DNA from: Lichenicoccus sp965213775
GTDB lineage: Bacteria; Pseudomonadota; Alphaproteobacteria; Acetobacterales; Acetobacteraceae
DNA length: 64,000 bases
Assembly (NCBI GenBank): GCA_965213775.1
Contig: CBDCAC010000005.1
Location: forward strand, 434,001-498,000
Direction of reading: 5' to 3'
This document shows, one piece after another, positions 8,618 through 20,219 of the stretch; the stretch's first letter is position 1; each line of letters begins with the position of its first letter. The notes below the pieces were generated by a model. It was not told where the DNA came from and did no database searches. It worked only from the letters and a program-made list of their open reading frames with translations. A program made the position numbers and the translations under genes.

Positions 8618-9904
8618 GTGCTGCCGCCGATGACCAGCCCAGCATACGATCCCGACCGGGCCGCCAGGCGGGCGCTCGACCGGCACCGGCGCATCGCCAC
8701 CGGCCTGCTGATCGGCATGGGCCTGCTGGCACTCGCCAGCTACGGGCTGGGCCGCGGCCTGTGGCCGGGACTGCTGCAGGCCACCGCGAGGGCCGGCCTG
8801 GTCGGCGGCCTCGCCGACTGGTTCGCGGTCACCGCGCTGTTCCGCCATCCGCTCGGCCTGCCGATCCCGCACACCGCGATCCTGCCGGCGCAGAAGCAGC
8901 GGCTGGGCCGCGCGCTGGGCCAGTTCGTCGCCACCCACGTCTTCACCGAGGCCGACATCGACCGCGCCATCGGCCGGCTGGACGTGCCGGCGCTGCTGAG
9001 CGCGGTGCTCTGCGACCGCCAGACCGGCAACCTGGTCGGGCGCGCGGTGACCCAGGCGATGCCGCACCTGCTCGACCGGCTGGAGGATGGCCGCGCCAGC
9101 GCGCTGCTGTCACGCACCCTGCCGCGCCTGCTCAGCGGCGAGACGCTGGCGCCGGTGATCGCGCGCGCGCTGCGTGTGCTGGTCGATAACGAGCGCCACC
9201 AGGAGGTGCTGACCTTCCTGCTGGCGGAGCTGAAGTCGGTGCTGCGCGGCAAGGAGGCCGGGCTGCGGGTGCTGATCGAGGACCGGGTGCGCGAGCAGGG
9301 CGGGCGGCTGCTGAGCTGGGCGCTGGGCGGCTCGATCGCCACCCGGGTGCTGCTCGCCATACACCAGGAGCTGGAGCGCACCGATCCCGACGGCTCGGAG
9401 CTGCGCGAGGCCTTCACCAGCTGGGTGAGACGCGAGATCGACCGCATCGAGAGCGATCCCGAGCGCGGCCGCGAGGTCGGCGAGGCGATACGCGGCCTGG
9501 TCGGCCACGAGAGCGTGCGCGCCTGGGGGGCGGAGGTGTGGCGGCGCAGCCGGACGATGATCGAGACCGACCTCGCGCGTCCGCAGGGGTGGCTCGCCAC
9601 CCTGATCGGCGACGCGCTGCCGCGGCTGGGCGGCGTGCTGACCCGCGACGCCGCCTCGCGAGGTCGCGTCGAGGCAGCCGCGCGCAGCCTGGTGCTGCGC
9701 GTGCTGCCGAGCCTGCGGGACCGCATCTCGGACTTCATCGCCGGCGTGGTCGGCGGCTGGGACGCCGGCATGATCGTCGAGAAGCTCGAGCTGCGCGTCG
9801 GCCGCGACCTGCAATACGTGCGGATCAACGGCACCCTAGTCGGCGCGCTGGTCGGCGGCGGCTGCTACCTGCTGCTGCGCGCGCTGTTCGGCGGGGTCGA
9901 GTAG
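8618..9904 (+). CDS. DUF445 family membrane-anchored protein (YjiN-like)
   Basis: About 428 residues. A transmembrane helix near the N-terminus (ATGLLIGMGLLALASYGLG) is followed by the DUF445 hallmark GGLADWFAVTALFRHPLGLP and by a long amphipathic helical region; a second hydrophobic segment (GALVGGGCYLLLRALF) closes the protein. The family is widespread and of unknown function. The GTG at 8618 and the ATG at 8630 are both possible starts and neither has a clear ribosome site; the hydrophobic segment is intact with either. It is an isolated gene upstream of the suf operon. Confidence 0.85.
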   Translation: MLPPMTSPAYDPDRAARRALDRHRRIATGLLIGMGLLALASYGLGRGLWPGLLQATARAGLVGGLADWFAVTALFRHPLGLPIPHTAILPAQKQRLGRALGQFVATHVFTEADIDRAIGRLDVPALLSAVLCDRQTGNLVGRAVTQAMPHLLDRLEDGRASALLSRTLPRLLSGETLAPVIARALRVLVDNERHQEVLTFLLAELKSVLRGKEAGLRVLIEDRVREQGGRLLSWALGGSIATRVLLAIHQELERTDPDGSELREAFTSWVRREIDRIESDPERGREVGEAIRGLVGHESVRAWGAEVWRRSRTMIETDLARPQGWLATLIGDALPRLGGVLTRDAASRGRVEAAARSLVLRVLPSLRDRISDFIAGVVGGWDAGMIVEKLELRVGRDLQYVRINGTLVGALVGGGCYLLLRALFGGVE

Positions 9905-10010
9905 CGGCGCCGGTTTCAGCCCGCGGGCCCGGCCCGCGCACCTTGACGCGGTGGGTGCACGACGTCATCTCCTGTGATACCGGACCGGCTTGGTCCGCAT
10001 CCCCACCGGC

Positions 10011-10505
10011 ATGGCGACGAAGGCGATGTTGAGGCTGTCGAAACTGACCGATTACGCCGTGGTCGTTCTGGTGCGGCTGGAAATCAGCGCCGGCGTGACC
10101 ACGTCCCCCTGCCTCGCGCAGGATACCGGCATCCCCGAGCCGACGGTCGCCAAGGTGCTCAAGGCGCTGGCCTCGTCGGGCCTGGTCTCGTCGCAGCGCG
10201 GCGCGCGCGGCGGCTACCGGCTGGCGCTGGCGCTGGAGCAGATCTCGGTGGCGCGCGTGATCGCCGCCATCGACGGTCCGATCACGCTCACCGCCTGCGT
10301 CGACGGCGCGGTCGGCGGCTGCGAGGCGCAGTCCTGCTGCGCGGTGCGCGGACGGTGGGACCAGGTCAACGAGGCGATCCGCGCCGCGTTGACCCATATC
10401 ACGCTCGCCGACATGCGCGCCGATGCCTCGTCGCATCCCCGCGCCGCGGCGTTCCGCATCGATCCATCGCAGGCGCCGCTTCGCGCGCCTGCCGCTGCCG
10501 AGTGA
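10011..10505 (+). CDS. Rrf2-family Fe-S responsive regulator of the suf operon (SufR/IscR-like)
   Basis: About 164 residues. The winged helix begins MLRLSKLTDYAVVVL and continues through PEPTVAKVLKALASSGLVSSQRGARGGYRLA, the recognition region of Rrf2 proteins. It ends in a cluster-binding motif with three cysteines (TAC, GGC, QSC), the Cys pattern that binds [2Fe-2S] in IscR. It is the first gene of the suf operon, 6 bp before sufB, so it most likely represses or tunes the operon according to cluster supply. An upstream TTG (9990) and an internal ATG (10026) are alternative starts; homologues tend to begin at the MLRLS position. Confidence 0.87.
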   Translation: MATKAMLRLSKLTDYAVVVLVRLEISAGVTTSPCLAQDTGIPEPTVAKVLKALASSGLVSSQRGARGGYRLALALEQISVARVIAAIDGPITLTACVDGAVGGCEAQSCCAVRGRWDQVNEAIRAALTHITLADMRADASSHPRAAAFRIDPSQAPLRAPAAAE

Positions 10506-10511
10506 GGTTGC

Positions 10512-12786
<2,275 letters not shown>

Positions 12787-12790
<4 letters not shown>

Positions 12791-14088
12791 ACGCGGTTCA
12801 GCCCTCTCACAACGCGCAGTGCTTCCTGGACGTCTACGAGGCACGCAAGCAGACGCTGCCCGGCTCGGTGCAGGACCGCGACGAGGCGGCGGCACTGCTG
12901 CGGCTGTCCGGACTGCCCAAGCGCAGCCTGGAGGCCTGGAAATACACCGACCTGCGACGGCTGACCGGCCTGAGCCTGCTCGCCGAGCCGCCGCCGGCGG
13001 ACGCCGGGGCGTGCGCCGCAGCGCTGGCGCGTCTCGATCTGGCGGCCGCCGGGCTGGCCGAGACGAGCCGGATGGTGTTCGTCAACGGGCGGCTCGATGC
13101 CGCCCTGTCGCGGCTGCCGGACGATCTCGACATCGAGGTCGGCGTCAGCCTCGGCACGCTGGCGCATCCGCAGCGCGAGCCGATGGTGGCGCTGAACACC
13201 ATGCTGACCGAGGACGGGGCGCGGATCCATGTCGGCGCCGGCCGCGATGCCGGGCGGCTGCTGCTGGTCATGCTCGGCGCCGGCCTGCCGGTAGGGGCCG
13301 AAGCCGATGGCGGCGGCGCCGTCTCCGCGCACCCGCGCTTCTCGGTGCTGCTGGAGGAGGGGGCGCGGCTGTGCCTGCTGGAGATCGCCGGCGGCGAGGG
13401 GCTCTACGTCAACAATCCGGTGATGGAGGTGGAGCTGCGCGAGCGCGCCCGCCTCAGCCACGTGCTGCTGCAGGACGAGGCACGGCAGGCGCTGCATTTC
13501 TCGACCGTCTACGCCGCCGTGGGCCAGGGTGCCGCGTACGACAGCTTCAGCCTGGCGCTGGGAGCGGTCCTGGCCCGCCACGAGGTGCATGCGCGCCTGC
13601 AGGGGCGCGGCGGCGAGGTGCAGGTCAACGGCGCTCAGCTGCTCTCGGGCAGCCAGCATGCCGACCTGACCAGCACGGTCGCGCACGACGCGCCGGGCTG
13701 CACCTCGCGCCAGACGGTGAAGAACGTGCTGGCTGGCTCGTCGCGCGCGGTGTTCCAGGGCAAGATCGTGGTTGCCCGGGTGGCGCAGAAGACCGACGGC
13801 TACCAGATGAACCAGGCGCTGCTGTTGTCCGACAGCGCCGAGATCGACAGCAAGCCCGAGCTCGAGATCTACGCCGACGACGTCAAGTGCAGCCACGGCG
13901 CCACCGCCGGCGCGCTCGACGAGGAGCAGCTGTTCTACCTGCGCAGCCGCGGGATCCCGGTCGCGGAGGCGCACGCCATCCTGGTGCGCGCCTTCCTCGC
14001 CGACGGGCTGGCGCTGATCGAAGACGAGGCGGTGCGCGGCCTGCTGGAGCAGGCCGTGGACCGATCCTGGCAGGAGCACGCGATATGA
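12787..14088 (+). CDS. sufD: Fe-S cluster assembly protein SufD
   Basis: 433 residues beginning at a GTG that overlaps the sufC stop. The N-terminal helical domain contains GLPKRSLEAWKYTDLRRL, a typical SufD entry motif, and the beta-helix core ends with SKPELEIYADDVKCSHGAT and LFYLRSRGIP, shared with SufB. SufD pairs with SufB and helps iron entry into the SufBC2D scaffold. Its stop codon overlaps the ATG of sufS. Confidence 0.96.
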
Positions 14089-15338
14089 ACCAGATGGCCC
14101 CGATCCAGCTCGCCGAGGCCGACTCCGACCTGTCCGGCTTGCGCGCCGACTTCCCGATCCTGTCGCAGACGGTGCGCGGCAAGCCGCTGGTGTTCCTCGA
14201 CAGCGCCGCCTCGGCGCAGAAGCCCGAGGCGGTGATCGAGGCGATGGTGCGCACCATGCGCACCCAGTACGCCAACGTGCATCGCGGCCTGCACTGGATG
14301 AGCGAGCGCACCACCGACGCCTACGAGGGCGCACGCGACAAGGTGGCGGCCCTGCTCAACGCGCCCTCGCGCGACGAGGTGATCTTCACCCAGAGCAGTA
14401 CCGGCGCCATCAACCTGCTGGCGCACGCGTTCGGCGACACCCTGCGGCCGGACCAGGCGGTGGTGATCTCCGAGATGGAGCATCACGCCAACATCGTGCC
14501 GTGGCAGATGCTGCGCGACCGTCGCGGCATCGAGCTCCGCGTCGCGCGCATCACCGACAGCGGCGAGCTCGACCTCGGCCATCTGGGCGAGCTGCTCGCC
14601 GACGGCCGGGTCGGGCTGGTCGCGGTGACGCACATGTCCAACGTGCTCGGCAGCGTCACCCCGGCGGCGCGGATCGCGGCCCTGGCCCACGAGGCGGGCG
14701 CCATGCTGCTGCTCGACGGCTCGCAGGCGGTGGTGCACCGTCGCGTCGACGTGCAGGCGACGGGGGCGGATTTCTACGTCTTCACCGGCCACAAGCTGTA
14801 CGGCCCGACCGGCATCGGCGTGCTGTGGGGCAGGCGGGCGCTGCTCGAGACGATGCAGCCGTTCATGGGCGGCGGCGACATGATCGACAGCGTCAGCTTC
14901 GAGCGCTCGAGCTGGGCCGAGCTGCCGCACCGCTTCGAGGCCGGCACGCCGCCGATCATCGAGGCGATCGGGCTGGGTGCCGCGATCGACTACGTGAGCG
15001 CCATCGGCTTCGACCGGATCGAGGCGCACGAGGCGGCGTTGACCGAGCACGCGCTGTCGCGCCTGTCGGCGATCGAGGGCCTGCGCATCCTGGGCCAGGC
15101 GCAGGATCGCGGCGGGGTGTTCTCGTTCACCATGCACAACGCGCACGCCCACGACATCGCGACCCTGCTGGACCGCAGCGGCATCGCGGTTCGCGCCGGC
15201 AATCACTGCGCCGAGCCGCTGATGCGACGGCTCGGCGTCGGCAGCACCGCGCGCGCGAGCTTCGGGCTCTACACGACGCGCGACGAGATCGACCGGCTCG
15301 CCGACGCGCTCGAGCAGGTGCGGGGGTTCTTCGCCTGA
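14085..15338 (+). CDS. sufS: Cysteine desulfurase SufS (class II)
   Basis: 417 residues of fold-type I PLP enzyme. PLP ligands include the HH pair in MEHHAN (133-134), Asp211 and Gln214 in LLLDGSQAV, and Lys237 in FTGHKLYGPTG, which forms the Schiff base. The persulfide cysteine is Cys375 in RAGNHCAEPL, the short-loop form of class II enzymes that need an acceptor. It releases sulfur from cysteine as a persulfide. No sufE gene is present in the operon, so the SufU-like product next door is the likely acceptor or scaffold partner. Confidence 0.96.
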   Translation: MNQMAPIQLAEADSDLSGLRADFPILSQTVRGKPLVFLDSAASAQKPEAVIEAMVRTMRTQYANVHRGLHWMSERTTDAYEGARDKVAALLNAPSRDEVIFTQSSTGAINLLAHAFGDTLRPDQAVVISEMEHHANIVPWQMLRDRRGIELRVARITDSGELDLGHLGELLADGRVGLVAVTHMSNVLGSVTPAARIAALAHEAGAMLLLDGSQAVVHRRVDVQATGADFYVFTGHKLYGPTGIGVLWGRRALLETMQPFMGGGDMIDSVSFERSSWAELPHRFEAGTPPIIEAIGLGAAIDYVSAIGFDRIEAHEAALTEHALSRLSAIEGLRILGQAQDRGGVFSFTMHNAHAHDIATLLDRSGIAVRAGNHCAEPLMRRLGVGSTARASFGLYTTRDEIDRLADALEQVRGFFA

Positions 15339-15340
15339 CC

Positions 15341-15844
15341 ATGCATGACGCCTCCCTCCCTGCCGAGCCGGCCGCCGCGGAAGCGCCGGACAGCCGCGAG
15401 GCGCTGTACCAGCGCCTGATCATGGAGCGCGCGCGCCGGCCGCTGCACGAAGGCGTGCTCGACCCGGCGGACCGTGCGGCGGACGGCAACAACCCGTTCT
15501 GCGGCGACCGGGTGCATGTCAGCCTCAGCCTGTCCGACGGGCTGCGGGTCGGACGCGCGCTGCACCGCACCCGCGGCTGCGCCATCTGCGCGGCCTCTGC
15601 CGACCTGATGGCGCAAAGCGTCGAGGGGCTGGACATCGACGCCATCCGCTCGCTGTTCGCCCGCTTCGATGGCATGCTGCGCGAGGCAACACCGGAGTCG
15701 GCGGCCGATCCGCGGCAGCCGGCGGAGGGCCTGGGCCTGCTGGGCGCGTTCGAGAACCTGCGCGACTACCGCTCGCGGATCCGTTGCGCCACCCTGCCTT
15801 GGTCCGCGCTGCTCGACGCGCTGCAGAGCGAGAGGAAACCCTGA
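15341..15844 (+). CDS. sufU: SufU/IscU-like Fe-S assembly scaffold or sulfur-transfer protein
   Basis: 167 residues. The three conserved cysteines of the NifU-N/SufU family are present: NPFCGDR, TRGCAICAAS and IRCATLPW, with the usual Asp next to the first. SufU proteins accept the persulfide from SufS through zinc-ligand exchange, or act as a scaffold. Its position between sufS and the SufT-like gene, with no sufE, supports the acceptor role. The start ATG is 2 bp after the sufS stop, and the stop overlaps the next ATG by one base. Confidence 0.88.
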   Translation: MHDASLPAEPAAAEAPDSREALYQRLIMERARRPLHEGVLDPADRAADGNNPFCGDRVHVSLSLSDGLRVGRALHRTRGCAICAASADLMAQSVEGLDIDAIRSLFARFDGMLREATPESAADPRQPAEGLGLLGAFENLRDYRSRIRCATLPWSALLDALQSERKP

Positions 15845-16302
15845 TGGCGATGTCGGCACAGCGCGAGGGCGCGCCGCCGGTTCCGGCCGACGAGCTCCCG
15901 GCCGACCGGCCCCCGGCCGCCGGCGGCTTCTCGCTCGACGGCGAGAACCGCCCCGCCTCGTCCTCCGGGTCCTGGACGCCCGCCGGCGAGGTGCTGGCCG
16001 CCCCCGACGAGGAGGCGGTGATCGCCGCCATCGCGACCGTGTTCGACCCGGAGATCCCGGTCAACATCTACGAGCTCGGCCTGATCTACGCGATCGACCT
16101 GCACGAGGACGGGCAGGTCAAGGTGGAGATGACGCTCACCGCGCCCGGCTGTCCCAGCGCCCAGGAGCTGCCGGTGCAGGTGCGCGACGCGGTGCTGTCG
16201 ATCCCCGGCGTCTCGGCCTGCGAGGTGGAGACGGTGTGGGATCCGCCATGGGACGCGAGCCGGATGAGCGAGGATGCGCGCCTCGCCCTGAACATGTTCT
16301 GA
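15844..16302 (+). CDS. sufT: SufT-like DUF59/MIP18-family Fe-S maturation protein
   Basis: 152 residues. The N-terminal 60 or so residues are Pro/Ala-rich and probably disordered; the rest is a DUF59 domain with the motif FDPEIPVNIYELGLIY, the cysteine of TAPGCPSAQELP and the closing VWDPPW. SufT proteins help Fe-S protein maturation, especially when demand for clusters is high, and often sit at the end of suf operons. It overlaps the sufU-like stop codon and precedes sufA by 16 bp. Confidence 0.9.
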   Translation: MAMSAQREGAPPVPADELPADRPPAAGGFSLDGENRPASSSGSWTPAGEVLAAPDEEAVIAAIATVFDPEIPVNIYELGLIYAIDLHEDGQVKVEMTLTAPGCPSAQELPVQVRDAVLSIPGVSACEVETVWDPPWDASRMSEDARLALNMF

Positions 16303-16318
16303 GACGGGAGACTTCGTC

Positions 16319-16711
16319 ATGACCACGACCGCGATTCCCGGCACGACGGCGGCCGCCGCGGCGCCACGCGCACTGCGCGCGCTGCCGCCGCTGATGTCGC
16401 TGTCCGACGCCGCGGCCGCACGGCTGCGCGTCCTCTACCAGGGCGCCCATGCCGGACAGCTGCTGCGCATCAGCGTCGGCACCAAGGGCTGCTCGGGGCT
16501 GTCCTACGAGATGGGCTGGACCGCCGAGCCCGCGGCCTCCGACGAGGTGGTGCGCGACAAGGAGCTGACCGTGCTGGTCGACCGCAAGGCGTCGCTGTTC
16601 CTGATCGGCACGGTGATGGACTACCAGGTCCGCGAGCTGGAGGCGGGGTTCAGCTTCGTCAATCCAAACGAGAAGGGCCGCTGCGGCTGCGGCGAGAGTT
16701 TCCACGTCTGA
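16319..16711 (+). CDS. sufA: A-type Fe-S carrier protein SufA (HesB/IscA family)
   Basis: 130 residues. An unconserved Ala-rich leader of about 27 residues precedes the A-type domain LSDAAAARLR. The three cluster cysteines are in VGTKGCSGLSY and in the C-terminal CGCGESF. A-type carriers receive clusters from SufBCD and pass them to apoproteins. This is the last gene of the operon and is followed 33 bp later by a subfamily B hairpin repeat. Confidence 0.93.
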   Translation: MTTTAIPGTTAAAAAPRALRALPPLMSLSDAAAARLRVLYQGAHAGQLLRISVGTKGCSGLSYEMGWTAEPAASDEVVRDKELTVLVDRKASLFLIGTVMDYQVRELEAGFSFVNPNEKGRCGCGESFHV

Positions 16712-16743
16712 GACCGACGGCCTCTGCATGGGGCCCATGCGAA

Positions 16744-16858
16744 GCCAGGGCTCTGCCCTGGACCCGCTCAAGGGGAAGCCTTGAGAATCCGATTATCTCA
16801 AAAGTGGTTTCCAAAGGCCGAGGCCTTTGGCGGGTCTGGGCAGAGCCCAGCCTTGCCT
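16744..16858. repeat. Four-hairpin interspersed repeat, subfamily B, copy 1
   Basis: It has the same architecture as subfamily A but a different sequence: outer hairpins CCAGGGCTCTGCCCTGG and CTGGGCAGAGCCCAG, inner hairpins CTCAAGG/CCTTGAG and CCAAAGGCCGAGGCCTTTGG, and an AT-richer centre. It lies between the convergent ends of sufA and the RNA methyltransferase gene. Confidence 0.85.
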
Positions 16859-16866
16859 CCTAACGG

Positions 16867-18246
16867 TCAGTCTCTCAGGCCGCTGAGCCGCGCCGGCCGG
16901 CCGAACGCGGCCACGCTCTCCACCCCGCCCGACCAGTGGAACTGGTCGATCACGGTCAGCCGCTCCAGCCGGTAGCCGGCCTCGTGCAGCAGCCTGCCGT
17001 CGCCCTCCAGGGCGCGCGGGTTGCAGCTCACCATCACCACCCGCGCGACCCCGGAGCGCGCGATCTCGTGCATCTGCATGCCAGCACCGGCGAAGGGCGG
17101 GTCGAGCACGATCGCCGCGGCGCGCCCGAGCTCGGCGCCGAGCAGCGGCTGACGCGCGAGGTCGCGCTGCACCACCTCGAGCCGCAGCCCGCGCGCGCCC
17201 TCTCGCAGGCAGGAAGCGGCATCCGCCTGTCCCTCCACCGCGAGCAGCCGGAAGCGGGCGGCGAGTGCGAAGCTCAGCGTGCCGCAGCCGGCGAACAGCT
17301 CGATGACGCGCTTCTGGCGCGGCATCGCCGGCAGCGCCGCCAGCACCGCGGCGACGATCGCCCGCTCGCCCCGCACGGTCGCCTGCAGGAAGCCGCCCGG
17401 CGGCGCCGCGATACGCACCCCCGACAGCGTGTGATGCACCGGCGCCAGGCTGCACAGCGTCTCGGCACCTGCGCCCTTGAGCGGGCGCCAGGAGATCCGC
17501 GGCACCGACGCCTCGCGGGCGAAGTCGGCCAGACGCGCGCGGTCGGCGCCGTCCGGCGGCGCCTCGGTGGCCAGCAGCAGGTCCGGCCCGCTATCGAAGC
17601 TATTGACGATCAGCGAGCCCGCCCGTCGCAGGCAGCCCAGCCGCAGCAGCACAGGGCGCAGCGCCGTGATCAGGGCGAACAGCGACGGCTCCAGCACCGG
17701 ACACTCGACCAGGTCGACCACCTGGTCCGGATCGCCGCCGCCGCGCGGGTGCAGCCCGACCAGCAGCCCGCCGGGGATGCGGCGCAAGGCGAGGTCCATG
17801 CGCCGGCGCGAGCCCGGCGTTCCGGGCATGAAGTCGACCGTATCCGGCGGCGCGAAGCCGGCGCGACGCAGCGCATCGACCACCAGCGCCCGCTTGAACG
17901 ACGCCGTGGCGGCGGCGTTCAGGTGCTGCAGCGCGCAGCCGCCGCAGCGGCCGAACAGCCGGCAGGGTGCCGTCACACGATCGGGACTGGCCTCGATCAC
18001 CGCATCGAGGATCGCCGTCTGGCGGACGCCGCGATGCGCGAGCACGCGTTCGCCGGGCAGAGCGCCCGCGACGAACAGGGTGCCGGCCTCGCGGTGCAGG
18101 ATGCCGTCGCCCGCGGCGCCGAGGCCATCGATGACGGCCTCGAAGCTGCCGGCCCCGCCAGTCCGCGCGTCGCCGCTCCTTGCTCCGTCGGTCCGTGCCC
18201 CGCCAGTTCTGGCCGTCTCAGTCCTGATCGGGGAGATCGTCGGCAT
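16867..18246 (-). CDS. Class I SAM-dependent rRNA/tRNA (uracil-5-)methyltransferase, RlmD/TrmA type
   Basis: 459 residues. An N-terminal tail of imperfect ARTGG/ARSGD repeats (11-33) precedes a TRAM-like domain. The [4Fe-4S] cysteines are Cys95, Cys101 and Cys104 (CRLFGRCGGC) plus Cys182 (VECPVLE). The Rossmann methyltransferase domain carries LFAGCGTLSF, DPPFAG and the catalytic cysteine Cys408 in VSCNP, with the closing VIDQFHWSGGVE. The enzyme methylates C5 of a uridine in RNA; which RNA cannot be told from sequence. The start overlaps the end of the upstream helicase gene by 29 bp, which suggests coupled expression of two RNA-acting proteins. Confidence 0.9.
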   Translation of the reverse strand: MPTISPIRTETARTGGARTDGARSGDARTGGAGSFEAVIDGLGAAGDGILHREAGTLFVAGALPGERVLAHRGVRQTAILDAVIEASPDRVTAPCRLFGRCGGCALQHLNAAATASFKRALVVDALRRAGFAPPDTVDFMPGTPGSRRRMDLALRRIPGGLLVGLHPRGGGDPDQVVDLVECPVLEPSLFALITALRPVLLRLGCLRRAGSLIVNSFDSGPDLLLATEAPPDGADRARLADFAREASVPRISWRPLKGAGAETLCSLAPVHHTLSGVRIAAPPGGFLQATVRGERAIVAAVLAALPAMPRQKRVIELFAGCGTLSFALAARFRLLAVEGQADAASCLREGARGLRLEVVQRDLARQPLLGAELGRAAAIVLDPPFAGAGMQMHEIARSGVARVVMVSCNPRALEGDGRLLHEAGYRLERLTVIDQFHWSGGVESVAAFGRPARLSGLRD

Positions 18247-20101
18247 CCTCGGCGGATGCCGGATCCGGGTCGGACGGGACGGGACGGCCGGCCCGGGTCG
18301 GCAGCATCATGAAGGCCGGGATCTCGCCGCCGAATCCGACCGGGTTCGCGGCCGGCTCCTCTTGGCGGCGCTCGTCGCGGCGCGGCGGCGGGTCGCGGCG
18401 CGGCGCGGCTTCCGGTGCCCCAGGCTCGGCGCGAGGCTCGGCGCGAGGCTCGGCCCGCCGGGCGCGGCGCTGCGGTTCGGGCCGCCGCTCGGGATCCGGA
18501 CGGGACGGCTCGACGCGCGGCACCTCGCTGCGCTTGGGTTCCGGACGAGGCGAGGCGGCCGGGCGGTCATGGGCGGCGCCGCGCTCGTCGGGCTTGCGGC
18601 CGCGGCCGCGCTCGCCCGGCTTGGCGCCGCGTCCGCCGCGGCCGCGCGACCCCTCGGCCCACTCGACGGAGTCGATGCCGTCGACGCCGATGCGCGGGAT
18701 CACATGGCCGGTCAGCTTCTCGATCGCCTCGACGAACAGCCGGTCGTAGGGGCTGGCGATGCCCAGTGCGTGGCCGGTGCGCCCGGCGCGCCCGGTGCGG
18801 CCGATCCGGTGCACGTAGTCCTCGGCGTGGATCGGCACGTCGAAATTGAACACATGGCTGAGTCCGCCGATATCGATGCCGCGGGCCGCCACGTCCGAGC
18901 AGACCAGGAGCTGCAGCTCGCCGGCCTTGAACTTCTCCAAGGTGGCGAAGCGCACCGGCTGCGGCAGGTCGCCGTGCAGGGCGCCGGCAGAGAAGCCGTG
19001 CTTGCGCAGCGACTTGTGCAGGATGTCGACGTCGCGCTTGCGGTTGCAGAAGATCAGCGCGTTCTGCACGTCCTCGGCCCGCAGCAGGCGGCGCAGCGCG
19101 CGGCGCTTGTCGATCTCGGGCACCACGGCGAGGCCCTCCTCGATAGTGGGCGCTACCGACGCGGCCCGGCTGACGGTGATCTCCTTGGGGTTCTTGAGGA
19201 ACATGTCCGACAGGCGGCGTATCTCGGGGGCCATCGTCGCGGAGAAGAACAGCGTCTGCCGGTTCGGCGACAGCAGCGAGACGATCCGCTCCACGTCGGG
19301 GATGAAGCCCATGTCGAGCATGCGGTCGGCTTCGTCGATCACCAGGATGCTGGTCTGGGTCAGCAGCAGCCCGCCGCGCTCAAACAGGTCGAGCAGCCGG
19401 CCCGGGGTCGCGATCAGCACGTCGACGCCGCGGTTGAGCGCCTCCTTCTGCTCGGACATGCTCTCGCCGCCGATCAGCAGCGCATGGTTGAGCTTGAGGT
19501 ACTTGCCGTAGAGCAGGAAGTTCTCGGCGACCTGCAGCGCCAGCTCCCGGGTCGGCTCCAGGATCAGCGAGCGCGGCATGCGCGCCCGCGCCCGCGAGCC
19601 GGACAGGATGTCGAGCAGCGGCAGGGTGAAGCCCGCGGTCTTGCCGGTGCCGGTCTGCGCCACCCCCATCACGTCGCGACCGGCGAGCACCACCGGGATC
19701 GCCTGCGCCTGGATCGGCGTCGGGTGCAGGTAGCCCATGTCGGCGATAGCGCGCTGAATCGGCTCCGACAGGCCGAGCTCCGAGAACAGCGGCAGCTCCG
19801 GGGCCGCTGCGGCCTCGCGCGCGCTCTCGGCGTCGGCGGACACCAGCACCGGCTCCAATTCGGGCACTGGCTCCAAGTCGGGCACCGGCTCCAAGTCGGG
19901 CGCGAGGTCCAGCTCCGACGGCGCCTGGGCGTCCGACGCGGCCGCCGGGTCCAGGGCCGGTTCCAGGGCGGCGTGATGGTGATCGGAGTCCTGCGGGGCC
20001 ATCCCGTCCGGCTCGGCGGTATCGGTGTCGTTCAAAATTCTCTCGGGCTGGTCAGGGTTGCGAGGCCGTAGCCTGTCGCCGAACGGCGGCGTCTGGGCCA
20101 T
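18218..20101 (-). CDS. DEAD-box ATP-dependent RNA helicase (RhlE-like)
   Basis: 627 residues from the ATG at 20101. A Glu/Pro-rich leader with repeated DLEPVP units (about 64-86) comes first. The Q motif follows near 123-131, then Walker A AQTGTGKT (148-155), PTRELA (183-188), DEAD (256-259), SAT (287-289) and the helicase motif VI HRIGRTGRAGR. The last 130 or so residues are Arg/Pro/Glu-rich with repeated RAEP units, a typical RNA-binding tail. It unwinds structured RNA in ribosome assembly or mRNA decay. The ATG fits the TTGACT-N17-GATACG promoter at 20154-20182; a TTG near 20037 with GAGAG upstream is an alternative. Confidence 0.92.
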   Translation of the reverse strand: MAQTPPFGDRLRPRNPDQPERILNDTDTAEPDGMAPQDSDHHHAALEPALDPAAASDAQAPSELDLAPDLEPVPDLEPVPELEPVLVSADAESAREAAAAPELPLFSELGLSEPIQRAIADMGYLHPTPIQAQAIPVVLAGRDVMGVAQTGTGKTAGFTLPLLDILSGSRARARMPRSLILEPTRELALQVAENFLLYGKYLKLNHALLIGGESMSEQKEALNRGVDVLIATPGRLLDLFERGGLLLTQTSILVIDEADRMLDMGFIPDVERIVSLLSPNRQTLFFSATMAPEIRRLSDMFLKNPKEITVSRAASVAPTIEEGLAVVPEIDKRRALRRLLRAEDVQNALIFCNRKRDVDILHKSLRKHGFSAGALHGDLPQPVRFATLEKFKAGELQLLVCSDVAARGIDIGGLSHVFNFDVPIHAEDYVHRIGRTGRAGRTGHALGIASPYDRLFVEAIEKLTGHVIPRIGVDGIDSVEWAEGSRGRGGRGAKPGERGRGRKPDERGAAHDRPAASPRPEPKRSEVPRVEPSRPDPERRPEPQRRARRAEPRAEPRAEPGAPEAAPRRDPPPRRDERRQEEPAANPVGFGGEIPAFMMLPTRAGRPVPSDPDPASAEDADDLPDQD

Positions 20102-20153
20102 GCTTCGCGACCGGCGCACGGGGCGCCGCTCGTGCGGCGTCCGGCTGCGTAGC

Positions 20154-20182
20154 CGTATCCTCATAATGCCGCGACAAGTCAA
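20154..20182 (-). promoter_or_regulatory. Predicted housekeeping promoter of the DEAD-box helicase gene
   Basis: On the minus strand TTGACT is followed after 17 bases by GATACG. The predicted transcription start lies about 45 bases upstream of the ATG at 20101. Only the match and position support it. Confidence 0.4.
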
Positions 20183-20219
20183 GAGAATGCCGCAGCCGGG
20201 CGGCGGGCCGCCCCGCGCC

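Noticed and set aside
18246..18312. Overlap between the methyltransferase start and helicase end as a sign of a wrong start
   Set aside because: The 29-bp overlap is modest, and the N-terminal extension has repeats but no stop; a later start is possible, though nothing in the sequence demands it.
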